Part shown: positions 17,174 to 26,319 of the stretch, one piece after another
Position numbering within the stretch: position 1 is the stretch's first letter
How the letters are laid out: the number at the start of each line of letters is the position of its first letter
Source: Halobacteriovoraceae bacterium
GTDB taxonomy: Bacteria > Bdellovibrionota > Bacteriovoracia > Bacteriovoracales > Bacteriovoracaceae
Length of the DNA: 64,000 nt
Assembly: GCA_020635115.1 (NCBI GenBank)
Contig: JACKAK010000002.1
Span: forward strand, 372,001 to 436,000
Direction: 5' to 3'
Made by a program: the position numbers and the translations under genes
Notes under the pieces: model-generated
Told to the model about the DNA's origin: nothing
What the model saw: only the letters and a program-made list of their open reading frames with translations
Database searches by the model: none

Positions 17174-17207
17174 GAAAAACGAATATTAGATACAAGGGGC
17201 TTAGCTC

Positions 17208-20200
17208 GTGAAAGATTTACTTAATTTTTTTGATAAACCAAAAGATCCCATTAGCGTAGAGGCCGTTTCTGTGAAAATGGCCTCACCTGACACAATAAGA
17301 GAATGGTCATTTGGTGAAGTAAAGAAACCTGAAACTATTAACTATAGAACTTTTAAACCAGAGAGAGATGGTCTGTTTTGTGCAAAGATTTTTGGACCGA
17401 TAAAGGACTATGAATGCATTTGCGGAAAATACAAAAGAATGAAACACAGAGGCGTTGTTTGTGAAAAATGTGGCGTTGAAGTTACACTTTCCAAAGTAAG
17501 ACGTGAAAGATGTGGTCATATTGAGCTTGCTGCTCCTGTTGCTCACATTTGGTTTTTACGATCGTTGCCTTCTCGATTAGGAGCCCTCCTAAATTTAACC
17601 CTCAAAGAATTAGAAAAAGTTCTTTATTATGAAGCTTATATCGTTACAAAATCTGCAACAGATGGAGTTGACGGTGGGCTTGATGTCGGAAGAGTTATCT
17701 CTGAACAACAATATCATGAATTAAAGTCCTCAGGAGTTGACTTTGAAGCAGGAATGGGTGGAGAAACAATCAAAGAATTATTAAGAAAAGTTGATCTTGA
17801 TATCAGTAATAAAGAGTTGCGAAGAGGTCTTAGATCAGCAACGACAGATGTATCAAGACAAAAAATCATTAAAAGACTAAAGGTTGTGGAATCTTTATTG
17901 AAATCTGATAACAGACCTGAGTGGTTTATGATGGATGTCATTCCCGTTTTACCACCAGATCTTAGACCATTAGTTCCCCTAGAAGCGGGAAGATTTGCAA
18001 CTTCAGATTTAAATGATCTTTATAGACGTGTCATTAATAGAAACAACCGTTTAAAGAGATTAAAAGAACTAAATGCTCCTGAAATTATAATCAGAAACGA
18101 AAAACGAATGTTACAAGAATCTGTTGATGCACTTTTCGATAATGGAAGAAGAGGAAAAGTATTTACAGGTGCTAACAAAAGGCCATTAAGATCACTCTCT
18201 GACATGCTAAAAGGTAAACAAGGGCGATTCCGTCAAAACCTTCTCGGTAAACGTGTTGATTATTCAGGCAGATCAGTTATTGTCGTTGGCCCAAATTTAA
18301 GATTGCATCAATGTGGATTACCAAAATTGATGGCCCTTGAGCTCTTTAAACCATTTATTTACAATAAATTAATTGACAAGGGGCATTGTACAACGATCAA
18401 AGTTGCTAAAAGAATGGTTGATCACCAAAAACAAGAAGTGTGGGATATCTTAGAGGAAGTTGTACAAGAACATCCTGTTTTATTAAACAGAGCTCCTACT
18501 CTTCACAGACTTGGGATCCAAGGCTTCGAACCAGTTTTAATAGAAGGAAAAGCAATTCGTTTGCATCCTCTGGTTTGTACTGCGTTTAATGCAGACTTTG
18601 ATGGTGACCAGATGGCCGTTCACGTTCCACTATCACTTGAAGCACAGGTAGAATGTCGTGTTTTATGTATGTCTACTAATAATATTCTATCACCCAAAGA
18701 TGGAACTCCAATAATAGTTCCAACTCAAGATATTGTTCTTGGTCTGTATTATATGACAAGAATCCGTCCTTTTGCTCGTGGATATGGAAAACTCTTTTCT
18801 TCAAAAGAAGAAGCACAATTTGCTTACCACACTGGTAATGTTCATTTGCAAGCACCAATAAAGATTAGGTTAAATGGGCAATTAGTAGAAACTACTGTCG
18901 GCCGTACTTTCGTGTACAATGAAGTGCCTGACTGTCTTGAGTATTCTGATATAAACAAAGTGCTTGGTAAAAAAGCACTTGGGAAACTGATTGATTTAAC
19001 ATATAGAAAAGGTTCTGAAAAAGACACCGTTTTACTTGCTGACTCAATTATGAGACTTGGTTACTACATGGCAACCAAAGCAGGTATTTCAATTAATGTT
19101 AAAGACATGGAAATTCCCAAAGAAAAAGAAGGAATTCTTGCAGATGCATATGCAGAGGTTGATGGTATAACAGAAGAATATAATGAAGGTTCCATAACAA
19201 ATGGCGAAAGATATAACAAAATAGTAGATGTATGGGCCCAAACCAACGAAAAACTTACAAAAGTTATGATTGAAAGTCTTTCTACAGATGAATTCGTAAG
19301 TGAAGATGGAAAAGAAAAAGACACAGCTCCATCATTCAATTCACTTTTTATGATGGCCGACTCTGGTGCTAGGGGTTCAACTGCTCAGATTAGACAATTG
19401 GCAGGTATGCGTGGTTTGATGGCCAAACCATCTGGTGAAATTATTGAAACACCTATCACATCAAATTTCCGTGAAGGCTTGTCAGTTCTACAATATTTTG
19501 CTTCTACTCACGGAGCACGTAAAGGACTGGCCGATACAGCTCTTAAAACAGCAAACTCAGGTTACCTAACTCGAAGACTAGTTGATGTTGCTCAAGATGG
19601 TATTATCAGAAACACAGATTGTGGAACAACTGATGGTATAACTTTAACATCTCTAGTTGAGGCAGGAGAGATAGTTGAACACGTTGCGGATAGAGCAATG
19701 GGTAGAGTTACAGCACAAGCAATTGTAGATTCGACAGGGACAGAGATTTATCCTAGAAATTTTTTACTGACTGAAGAGCAAAAAGAAGTTCTCATAGAAA
19801 GAGGAGTTGATCAAATTAAAGTCAGATCAGTTTTAACTTGTGAAGAGAGACATGGTTTTTGCGCTAGCTGTTTTGGTAGAGACTTGGCCAGAGGTGGAAT
19901 GGTAAGCATTGGAGAGACTGTAGGAGTAATTGCAGCTCAATCAATTGGTGAGCCAGGTACACAGCTAACGATGAGAACATTCCACGTTGGAGGAACGGCT
20001 ACCGCAGGTGCTCAAGTAAATAAATCAGAAGTTAGAACTAGTGGTATCATTCATTTTGAAAATGTCACGGTTACCGAGACTAAAGAAGGCAAAACTGTTG
20101 TCATGAATAAAATCGGGGAGATTATAATCAAAACTGCCCAAGGTGAAGAAAAAGAAAGACATGCTGCCATTTATGGATCAAGACTGTTCTGTAAGGCAGG

Positions 20201-21326
20201 TGATACTGTTAACGTAGGGGACACAATCCTTGAATGGGATCCATTTGCAATTCCAATATTATCAGAAGTAAAAGGTTTTGCGAAATATGAAGACTTAGTT
20301 GTTGGTGGTACCGTAAATGAACAAGTGGATTCAGTAACAGGATTAGCTCATAAAGTGATAGTTGAATCCAAAGATACACAACTTCAACCAAGAGTTACTG
20401 TTGTAGATGAAAATGGTGACCCAATAATAATTCCAGGAACTAAACGTCATGCAAGTTATCGTCTCCCTGTTGGAGCAAATATCTCAGTTGACGAAGGTGC
20501 CGAGGTAGATGCTGGTGTCGCTATTGCAAAAGTTCAGCGTGAAACAACTAAAACGAAAGATATTACGGGTGGTTTACCAAGAGTAGCAGAACTATTTGAG
20601 GCCAGAAAGCCTGCTAATGCAGCTCAAATTTCTGATGTTTCTGGAACTATTGAATTTGGTTCTGAGGTAAGAGGTAATAGAAGAATTATTGTTAAACCAG
20701 AAGATGGAACTGATCCAATTACATATACGATTCCTAAAGGTCGATATGTAATAGTGAATGAGGGTGACTATGTGAGAGCTGGTGACCCTATTATGGATGG
20801 CCCTTCGAACCCTCATGATATTTTACGTGTTATGGGTGTCAAGGAACTTGCTAAATATATTGTTGATGAAATTCAGGAAGTTTATAGACTACAAGGTGTT
20901 AAAATTGATGATAAGCACATTGAAGTTATTGTCTCGCAAATGCTCAAAAAAGTTGAAATTACTGATGCTGGAGATTCCACTCTCATCGTAGGTGATTCGA
21001 TTTTGAAAGGACAACTGAAAGAAATCAATGATGATTTAATTGCTAATGGTGAAGAACCTGCAAAAGGAAGACCCTTATTACTAGGGATCACAAAAGCATC
21101 ATTGACAACTGAATCATTTATATCTGCTGCATCTTTCCAAGAAACCACTAAAGTGCTTACTCAGGCCGCTCTTGAGGGAAAAGCTGATACCCTGATGGGA
21201 CTTAAAGAAAACGTTATCATGGGAAGATTAATTCCAGCAGGATCAGGTATTTCTAGATACAGAGATTTTGATGCTGTTTGTGAAAAAGAAGAAATTGTTG
21301 AAGATACTGTTACATTAACCATATAA
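17208..21326 (+). CDS. rpoC: DNA-directed RNA polymerase subunit beta'
   Basis: A 1372-residue protein starting with GTG at 17208 behind AAGGGG. The first zinc ribbon is CICGKYKRMKHRGVVCEKCG. The catalytic magnesium loop NADFDGDQM is intact near residue 463. The bridge and trigger regions GARGSTAQIRQLAGMRGLM and QSIGEPGTQLTMRTFHVGG are present, as is the second zinc site with CEERHGFCASCFGRD. It is the largest gene of the operon, followed by a structured gap before rpsL. Confidence 0.99.
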   Translation: MKDLLNFFDKPKDPISVEAVSVKMASPDTIREWSFGEVKKPETINYRTFKPERDGLFCAKIFGPIKDYECICGKYKRMKHRGVVCEKCGVEVTLSKVRRERCGHIELAAPVAHIWFLRSLPSRLGALLNLTLKELEKVLYYEAYIVTKSATDGVDGGLDVGRVISEQQYHELKSSGVDFEAGMGGETIKELLRKVDLDISNKELRRGLRSATTDVSRQKIIKRLKVVESLLKSDNRPEWFMMDVIPVLPPDLRPLVPLEAGRFATSDLNDLYRRVINRNNRLKRLKELNAPEIIIRNEKRMLQESVDALFDNGRRGKVFTGANKRPLRSLSDMLKGKQGRFRQNLLGKRVDYSGRSVIVVGPNLRLHQCGLPKLMALELFKPFIYNKLIDKGHCTTIKVAKRMVDHQKQEVWDILEEVVQEHPVLLNRAPTLHRLGIQGFEPVLIEGKAIRLHPLVCTAFNADFDGDQMAVHVPLSLEAQVECRVLCMSTNNILSPKDGTPIIVPTQDIVLGLYYMTRIRPFARGYGKLFSSKEEAQFAYHTGNVHLQAPIKIRLNGQLVETTVGRTFVYNEVPDCLEYSDINKVLGKKALGKLIDLTYRKGSEKDTVLLADSIMRLGYYMATKAGISINVKDMEIPKEKEGILADAYAEVDGITEEYNEGSITNGERYNKIVDVWAQTNEKLTKVMIESLSTDEFVSEDGKEKDTAPSFNSLFMMADSGARGSTAQIRQLAGMRGLMAKPSGEIIETPITSNFREGLSVLQYFASTHGARKGLADTALKTANSGYLTRRLVDVAQDGIIRNTDCGTTDGITLTSLVEAGEIVEHVADRAMGRVTAQAIVDSTGTEIYPRNFLLTEEQKEVLIERGVDQIKVRSVLTCEERHGFCASCFGRDLARGGMVSIGETVGVIAAQSIGEPGTQLTMRTFHVGGTATAGAQVNKSEVRTSGIIHFENVTVTETKEGKTVVMNKIGEIIIKTAQGEEKERHAAIYGSRLFCKAGDTVNVGDTILEWDPFAIPILSEVKGFAKYEDLVVGGTVNEQVDSVTGLAHKVIVESKDTQLQPRVTVVDENGDPIIIPGTKRHASYRLPVGANISVDEGAEVDAGVAIAKVQRETTKTKDITGGLPRVAELFEARKPANAAQISDVSGTIEFGSEVRGNRRIIVKPEDGTDPITYTIPKGRYVIVNEGDYVRAGDPIMDGPSNPHDILRVMGVKELAKYIVDEIQEVYRLQGVKIDDKHIEVIVSQMLKKVEITDAGDSTLIVGDSILKGQLKEINDDLIANGEEPAKGRPLLLGITKASLTTESFISAASFQETTKVLTQAALEGKADTLMGLKENVIMGRLIPAGSGISRYRDFDAVCEKEEIVEDTVTLTI

Positions 21327-21333
21327 AATACTT

Positions 21334-21373
21334 GCGATGGCCGGAGTGTTGTGATAATCACTCTGTCTATCGC
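21334..21373 (+). promoter_or_regulatory. Hairpin in the rpoC-rpsL gap, possible leader or internal promoter
   Basis: GCGAT (21334-21338) and GAGTG (21344-21348) pair with CACTC (21359-21363) and ATCGC (21369-21373). The two stems flank a symmetrical five-by-five internal loop. No T-run follows, so it is not an intrinsic terminator. The same bases also hold a candidate extended -10 (TGTGATAAT, 21350-21358) with TTGCGA at 21332-21337, but the spacing is only 15. Role unresolved. Confidence 0.4.
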
Positions 21374-21440
21374 ATGATGTTGTGTGCTCTCTACGGTAAA
21401 TAGATGTCGTTGAGGGTTTTGTTGAAGGAGTTGAAAGAGC

Positions 21441-21815
21441 ATGCCTACTATTAACCAATTAATTAGAAAAGGTCGCATAGACAAGTATACAAAAACAAAG
21501 TCACCTGCGCTTAAGGCCTGTCCACAAAGAAGAGGTGTTTGCACAAGAGTTTATACGACCACTCCAAAAAAACCAAACTCTGCTATGAGAAAGGTTTGTA
21601 GGGTTCGTTTAACCAGCGGATTCGAAGTGACTTCATATATTGGAGGAGAAGGTCACAATCTCCAGGAACACTCAATTGTTTTGATTAGAGGTGGGAGAGT
21701 AAAAGATCTACCAGGTGTTCGCTATCACACAGTTAGGGGTTCATTAGATGCTACTGGCGTAGATAAAAGAAGACAAGCACGTTCAAAATATGGTGCTAAA
21801 AGACCTAAGAAATAA
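21441..21815 (+). CDS. rpsL: 30S ribosomal protein S12
   Basis: A 124-residue protein. The decoding-centre motifs TPKKPNSAMRKVCRVRL and GRVKDLPGVRYH are present with the lysines that are altered in streptomycin-resistant mutants left wild type. AGGAG lies upstream. S12 monitors codon-anticodon pairing on the 30S subunit. It is the first gene of the str cluster, followed by rpsG after a small hairpin. Confidence 0.99.
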   Translation: MPTINQLIRKGRIDKYTKTKSPALKACPQRRGVCTRVYTTTPKKPNSAMRKVCRVRLTSGFEVTSYIGGEGHNLQEHSIVLIRGGRVKDLPGVRYHTVRGSLDATGVDKRRQARSKYGAKRPKK

Positions 21816-21826
21816 TTAACCACTTG

Positions 21827-21844
21827 CCTATTTTATAAAGTAGG
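21827..21844 (+). promoter_or_regulatory. Small hairpin between rpsL and rpsG
   Basis: CCTATTT (21827-21833) pairs with AAGTAGG (21838-21844), including one T-G pair, around the loop TATA. In E. coli S7 binds the rpsL-rpsG spacer to repress translation; a similar role here is only inference. Confidence 0.35.
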
Positions 21845-21881
21845 GAGAGTAATCCAAAATGTTGGGTGAAGAGGAGATAAT

Positions 21882-22352
21882 ATGAGTAGAAAACATAGAG
21901 CAACCCCACGTTTAGTGCTACCAGATTCTGTATATCAGGATGTAGTTGTTACTAAATTTGTTAATGCCTTGATGTTTGGAGGGAAGAAGTCTACCGCTGA
22001 AGGTGTTTTTTACGGTGCTTTAAGAATTGTTGAGGAAAGAACCGGCGAAGAGCCCCTTAAGACTTTTAAAAAAGCTCTTAGCAATGTAAAGCCAGCAGTA
22101 GAAGTGAAGTCTAGACGAATTGGTGGAACAACTTATCAAATTCCATCAGAGGTTAGGCCTCAAAGGCGTCAATCTTTGGCGATCCGTTGGATTAGAGACA
22201 ACGCAAGAGATAGAAATGGTAAGTCCATGATGGTAAAGCTTGCAGATGAAATAATAGACGCTGCAAATAATCGCGGTGGATCTGTTAAGAAGAGAGAAGA
22301 TGTATACAAAATGGCCGAGGCCAATAAAGCATTTGCTCATCTGAAGTGGTAG
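21882..22352 (+). CDS. rpsG: 30S ribosomal protein S7
   Basis: A 156-residue protein of normal length. Features include MSRKHRATPR at the start, VKPAVEVKSRRIGGTTYQIP, the central rRNA-binding motif, and RWIRDNARDR. S7 starts assembly of the 30S head and lies near the E site. AGAGGAGA lies upstream. It is the last gene before a strong terminator, which sets it apart from the downstream EF-G gene. Confidence 0.98.
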   Translation: MSRKHRATPRLVLPDSVYQDVVVTKFVNALMFGGKKSTAEGVFYGALRIVEERTGEEPLKTFKKALSNVKPAVEVKSRRIGGTTYQIPSEVRPQRRQSLAIRWIRDNARDRNGKSMMVKLADEIIDAANNRGGSVKKREDVYKMAEANKAFAHLKW

Positions 22353-22387
22353 TAAGCAAACATTTTTAGAAATTATTCTAAACAATT

Positions 22388-22429
22388 AATAGCTTCTTGA
22401 GATTATATCTTAAGAAGCTATTTTTTTTT
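22388..22429 (+). terminator. Strong intrinsic terminator between rpsG and the EF-G gene
   Basis: AATAGCTTCTTGAGA (22388-22402) pairs with TCTTAAGAAGCTATT (22408-22422): fifteen base pairs with one G-T pair and a five-base loop, followed by an uninterrupted T-run to 22429. It ends the secE-to-rpsG series of transcripts only 12 bases before the EF-G start codon. Confidence 0.92.
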
Positions 22430-22440
22430 AAGAAGGTTTT

Positions 22441-24525
22441 ATGAGTCAAGTCTCGCTAGATAAAGTTCGCAATATTGGGATCATGGCCCATATTGATGCT
22501 GGAAAAACCACAACCACAGAACGTATTTTATTTTATACTGGAAAAAACTATAAGATAGGAGAGGTTCATGATGGTGCGGCCACTATGGACTGGATGGTAC
22601 AAGAGCAAGAACGAGGCATTACAATTACAAGTGCTGCAACAACATGTTTTTGGAAAGATGCCAATATTAATATCATTGACACACCTGGGCATGTTGATTT
22701 TACGATTGAAGTTGAGAGGTCTCTTCGTGTTCTCGATGGTGCAATTGGTGTCTTTGATGCAGTTTCAGGAGTTGAGCCTCAGTCGGAAACAGTGTGGGGA
22801 CAAGCAGATAAATATAATGTACCAAGACTTGCGTTTGCAAATAAAATGGACAGAGTAGGTGCTAGCTTTTTTAATACTATAGATGAAATTCGAACAAAAC
22901 TTAATAAAAAAGCTGCTGCTATCCAAATTCCGATTGGTAGTGAGTCAGATTTCGCAGGTGTTATTGACCTTGTCAGAATGAAGGCCATTTTTTTTCCAGA
23001 AGAGAATCAAGGACAACAAATTGTTGAAGAAGAAATTCCATCAGATATGATTGAAGATTCTAAATTGTACAGGGAAGAACTTATTGAAGTATTGTCTGAT
23101 TATTTTGATGATATGGCGGAAAAGTTTTTAGATGGTTATGAATTTTTAGAAGATGAAATGCGAGATTATATTAGAAGGGCCGTCATTGAAAAAGAATTTG
23201 TTCCTGTTCTTTGTGGGAGTGCTTTTAAAAATAAAGGAGTGCAACCCTTACTTGATGCAGTTGTTTATTATCTTCCCTCGCCAATTGATAGAGGAGAGAT
23301 AGCTGGTATCAGTGCTAAAGATAATGAAACAGAATTTACTCGAAAACCTGATGAAAAAGAATTATTTTCGGCCCTGGCTTTCAAAATTTCAAGTGATCCT
23401 TTTGTCGGGACCTTAACGTATATCAGAATTTATTCTGGAGAACTTAAATTAGGGCAGACGATCTTTAATCCTCTTAAAAAAAAGAAAGAAAAAATTTCAA
23501 AAATTTTACTTATGCATGCAAATAAACGAGAGGAATTGAAATCAGCAAAAGTTGGAGATATTGTTGCTTTGGCCGGTCTGAAGTATACGACTACTGGTGA
23601 GACATTATGTGCTGAACATAAACCAATTATTTTTGATCTAATGGATTTCCCTGAAGCTGTTATCTCTATAGCTATTGAACCTAAAACATCAAGTGATGAG
23701 GAAAAACTTGTAAGCGCTCTAGAAACATTAAAAATAGAAGATCCTTCTTTTGAGTTTAAAAACAATAAGGAAACAGGACAACTTCTGATTTATGGTATGG
23801 GTGAACTTCACCTTGAAATTATTGTTGATAGACTTACAAGAGATTTTAAGGTTGGAATAAATGTAGGAAGACCACAAGTTAGTTACAGAGAGAGTATAGT
23901 TTCTGAAAGAATTGAGGAAGAAACATTTAATAAAGAAGTAAGTGGTAAAGTTCAATTTGGACATTGTAAATTGAAAATTTCACCTTATGATTTTCAAAGT
24001 GGTGTCAAATTTGAAAGTATCCTTACAAAGCGTGATATTCCACAAAGTTATATAGATGAAATTGAAAAAAGTATACTTAACACTGCTCCTGGTGGAGCTT
24101 TAGCAGGCTACCCTTTCATAAATATTAAAGCAACATTGATTGAGGCAAAATTTGACGAGGTAAATTCAATTGAGCTGGCCTATGCGATTGCAGCATCTAA
24201 AGCTTTTACCGAAGCATGCAGAAAAGCAGGACTATGTTTATTAGAGCCGATTATGGACTTAGAAGTTGTTACACCTACAGAGTACAATGGAGAAGTTATT
24301 GCTGATGTAAATGCAAAAAGGGGCAAAATACTTGGAATGGAACCTAAAGGCGAAAAAGAGCAATTAAAGGCAGAGGTTCCTTTAGCAGAAATGTTTGGGT
24401 ATAGTACAGATCTAAGATCGAAGACTCAAGGTAGAGCAAATTTTTCTATGACATTTAAAAAGTATGAAGAGATACCCTCAACCTTGGCCAAGAAAATTTT
24501 AGAGAAAAGAGGAATTTATATTTAG
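22441..24525 (+). CDS. fusA: Elongation factor G, divergent type
   Basis: A 694-residue translational GTPase: P-loop AHIDAGKTTT, switch region RGITI, DTPGHVDFT and NKMDR. The C-terminal domains have GMGELHLEIIVDRL and the closing EMFGYSTDLRS. Domain IV departs from standard EF-G: the usual GGRGQYGH loop reads SGKVQFGH. The tip histidine (H583 in E. coli) is D572 in KFDEVNSIELAY. EF-G drives translocation and ribosome recycling. The changes suggest a paralogue (for example of the spdEFG type) or lineage drift. AGAAGG lies five bases before ATG. A terminator separates it from rpsG, and no tuf gene follows. Confidence 0.9.
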   Translation: MSQVSLDKVRNIGIMAHIDAGKTTTTERILFYTGKNYKIGEVHDGAATMDWMVQEQERGITITSAATTCFWKDANINIIDTPGHVDFTIEVERSLRVLDGAIGVFDAVSGVEPQSETVWGQADKYNVPRLAFANKMDRVGASFFNTIDEIRTKLNKKAAAIQIPIGSESDFAGVIDLVRMKAIFFPEENQGQQIVEEEIPSDMIEDSKLYREELIEVLSDYFDDMAEKFLDGYEFLEDEMRDYIRRAVIEKEFVPVLCGSAFKNKGVQPLLDAVVYYLPSPIDRGEIAGISAKDNETEFTRKPDEKELFSALAFKISSDPFVGTLTYIRIYSGELKLGQTIFNPLKKKKEKISKILLMHANKREELKSAKVGDIVALAGLKYTTTGETLCAEHKPIIFDLMDFPEAVISIAIEPKTSSDEEKLVSALETLKIEDPSFEFKNNKETGQLLIYGMGELHLEIIVDRLTRDFKVGINVGRPQVSYRESIVSERIEEETFNKEVSGKVQFGHCKLKISPYDFQSGVKFESILTKRDIPQSYIDEIEKSILNTAPGGALAGYPFINIKATLIEAKFDEVNSIELAYAIAASKAFTEACRKAGLCLLEPIMDLEVVTPTEYNGEVIADVNAKRGKILGMEPKGEKEQLKAEVPLAEMFGYSTDLRSKTQGRANFSMTFKKYEEIPSTLAKKILEKRGIYI

Positions 24526-24572
24526 GATGCATAATATATTTTCAAAAAAAGTTAAAAAAAAAGAGTTTTAAC

Positions 24573-24601
24573 TTGACAGGGGGCCTCAAAAAAAATAGAT
24601 A
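24573..24601 (+). promoter_or_regulatory. Promoter of the S10 ribosomal operon
   Basis: -35 TTGACA (24573-24578, perfect consensus) and -10 TAGATA (24596-24601) with a 17-base spacer, about 30 bases before rpsJ. This is the clearest promoter in the window and probably serves rpsJ through secY-adk. Confidence 0.85.
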
Positions 24602-24631
24602 ACTGTGATCTAAAAAAGAGAAGGAAGAAAA

Positions 24632-24940
24632 ATGAAAGCGACTCGTTTAAGAATCAAACTTAGAGCGTATGATTACAAATTACTAGATGTTTCTGTAGAT
24701 GAAATTGTGCAAACCGCAAAAGATACCGGTGCAAGAGTTGCTGGACCAATACCTTTGCCAACAGAAATAAATAAATTTACAGTACTACGATCTCCTCACA
24801 AGGATAAGAAATCCAGAGAGCAGTTTGAAATGAGAACTCATAAGAGATTGATAGATATATTAGAACCTACTCAACAAACAATAGATAGTCTAATGAAGTT
24901 AGACTTGTCATCAGGTGTTGATGTAGAACTTAAATACTAG
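24632..24940 (+). CDS. rpsJ: 30S ribosomal protein S10
   Basis: A 102-residue protein with RIKLRAYDYKLLD at the start, the GPIPLPT loop and FEMRTHKRLIDI, which matches the ribosome-binding loop. S10 (NusE) also pairs with NusB and NusG in antitermination. AGAAGGAAG lies upstream. First gene of the S10 cluster, separated from rplC by 95 bases with two hairpins. Confidence 0.98.
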   Translation: MKATRLRIKLRAYDYKLLDVSVDEIVQTAKDTGARVAGPIPLPTEINKFTVLRSPHKDKKSREQFEMRTHKRLIDILEPTQQTIDSLMKLDLSSGVDVELKY

Positions 24941-24950
24941 TTTACAAATT

Positions 24951-25022
24951 GAGCGCTTTCTCTTAGATTGATCGCTCTTTAAGTTAATAACCATGTATGC
25001 ATCCCTTAGAGTAGGGTGATGC
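24951..25022 (+). promoter_or_regulatory. Structured leader between rpsJ and rplC
   Basis: Two inverted repeats are visible. GAGCG (24951-24955) pairs with CGCTC (24973-24977). GCATC followed by CCT (24999 onward) pairs with AGG and GATGC (to 25022) with a single T bulge. The second ends just before the rplC ribosome-binding site (GGAGG, 25026-25030). In enterobacteria L4 regulates from a leader before rpsJ; a regulatory role here, one gene later, is inference. Confidence 0.42.
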
Positions 25023-25035
25023 TATGGAGGAATAA

Positions 25036-25689
25036 ATGTCTGAAAATGCTAAAGTAGATCTATCTGCTTTTTATGCAAAAAAAGCGGGTATGACCAGAAT
25101 TTTTGATGAGCAGGGTAATCATATTCCTGTTACTGTTATCGAATTAATTCCAAATTTCATATCTCAAGTTAAAACCTCTGAAAAAGAAGGCTATACTGCC
25201 TATCAAGTTACATATGGAAATAAGCGTGAAAAATTAGTAAATAAACCTACTAAAGGTATTTTAGCTAAGGCCAAAATAGATTCAAATACTACAAAATTTT
25301 TTGAGGTTAAATCTAGTGAAGTTTCCGAGGAAAATCTTGGAAGAGAGTTGGATTTAAGCGCTTTCGAAAGTGGATCATATGTAGACATTACTGGGATCAC
25401 TAAAGGAAAGGGTTTTCAAGGGACAATAAAACGTTTTAATTTTGCAGGGGGACCTGGATCACATGGTTCTCACTTTCATAGATCTCCTGGTTCAATCGGA
25501 AACAGAGCAACACCTGCTAGAGTTTTCAAACTTAAAAAAATGCCTGGACACATGGGGTCAATAAAGCAAACTACGCAAAATTTAAAAATAGTAGAAGTAA
25601 ATACTGATCAAGGCTATATGTTGGTCAAAGGATCTGTTCCTGGATCTAAAAATAGCTTTGTTAAAATTTCAAAAGCTTTGAAGAAGTAA
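25036..25689 (+). CDS. rplC: 50S ribosomal protein L3
   Basis: A 217-residue protein with KAGMTRIFDEQGN at the N-terminus and the long loop GSHGSHFHRSPGSIGNRATP reaching towards the peptidyl-transferase centre, then KMPGHMGS. L3 is an early 50S assembly protein. GGAGG lies five bases before the start, directly after a structured leader. rplD follows after ten bases. Confidence 0.98.
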   Translation: MSENAKVDLSAFYAKKAGMTRIFDEQGNHIPVTVIELIPNFISQVKTSEKEGYTAYQVTYGNKREKLVNKPTKGILAKAKIDSNTTKFFEVKSSEVSEENLGRELDLSAFESGSYVDITGITKGKGFQGTIKRFNFAGGPGSHGSHFHRSPGSIGNRATPARVFKLKKMPGHMGSIKQTTQNLKIVEVNTDQGYMLVKGSVPGSKNSFVKISKALKK

Positions 25690-25699
25690 AGGTAATGGT

Positions 25700-26317
25700 A
25701 TGACTGAGATAAACGTACTAAATTCAAAATTTGAAAACTCTGATGTGTTAAAGACTGATGTTAGTTTAACTCCAGAGAATATAAATGTTCCGGTTGTTCA
25801 TCAAGTTGTAAAAGCGACACTGGCCGGAAGAAGACAAGGAAATTCTTGTACTAAAACTAGGGCTGAAGTTTCGGGTGGTGGTATAAAGCCATTTAAACAA
25901 AAAGGTACAGGGCGAGCAAGACAAGGTTCAATTCGTTCAGCAATTCAAGTTGGAGGAGGGAGAGCTCATGGCCCAAAACCAAGAAATTATGACCAAAAAG
26001 TTAATAAAAAAGTGGCTATTAAAGCAATTCAATCTGTAATCGCAGATAAGTTGCAGGCTGGAAAATTAACTGTTGTTGAAAAATTCAATTCCGATGGTAA
26101 AACAAAATCAATGTATAAATTGTTGAGTGAAAGAGGATTGTTGCCAGCATTAGTTGTTGCTCAGGATCGAAACGATCTAGCAATTAGAGCAGCAAGAAAT
26201 CTTCAATGGGGAAAAGGTCAATCAGTTGAAGGCTTCAGTGTTTATGAAGCTGTCAAATATGAAAACCTTGTAATAGAGAAGGCCGCTTTGGAAAGTCTTC
26301 TGAAAAGGTTGGTGTAA
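25700..26317 (+). CDS. rplD: 50S ribosomal protein L4
   Basis: A 205-residue protein. The extended loop that lines the exit tunnel is recognisable in RQGNSCTKTRAEVSGGG and KPFKQKGTGRARQGSIRS, followed by GGGRAHGPKPRNY. L4 is an S10-operon repressor in some bacteria. Spaced two bases from rplW, consistent with coupled translation. Confidence 0.98.
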   Translation: MTEINVLNSKFENSDVLKTDVSLTPENINVPVVHQVVKATLAGRRQGNSCTKTRAEVSGGGIKPFKQKGTGRARQGSIRSAIQVGGGRAHGPKPRNYDQKVNKKVAIKAIQSVIADKLQAGKLTVVEKFNSDGKTKSMYKLLSERGLLPALVVAQDRNDLAIRAARNLQWGKGQSVEGFSVYEAVKYENLVIEKAALESLLKRLV

Positions 26318-26319
26318 TT

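Noticed and set aside
18676..18858. Minus-strand open frame within rpoC
   Set aside because: It is a shadow of the rpoC coding frame with no ribosome-binding site; the same holds for the other long frames opposite rpoB, dnaK and the ribosomal genes.
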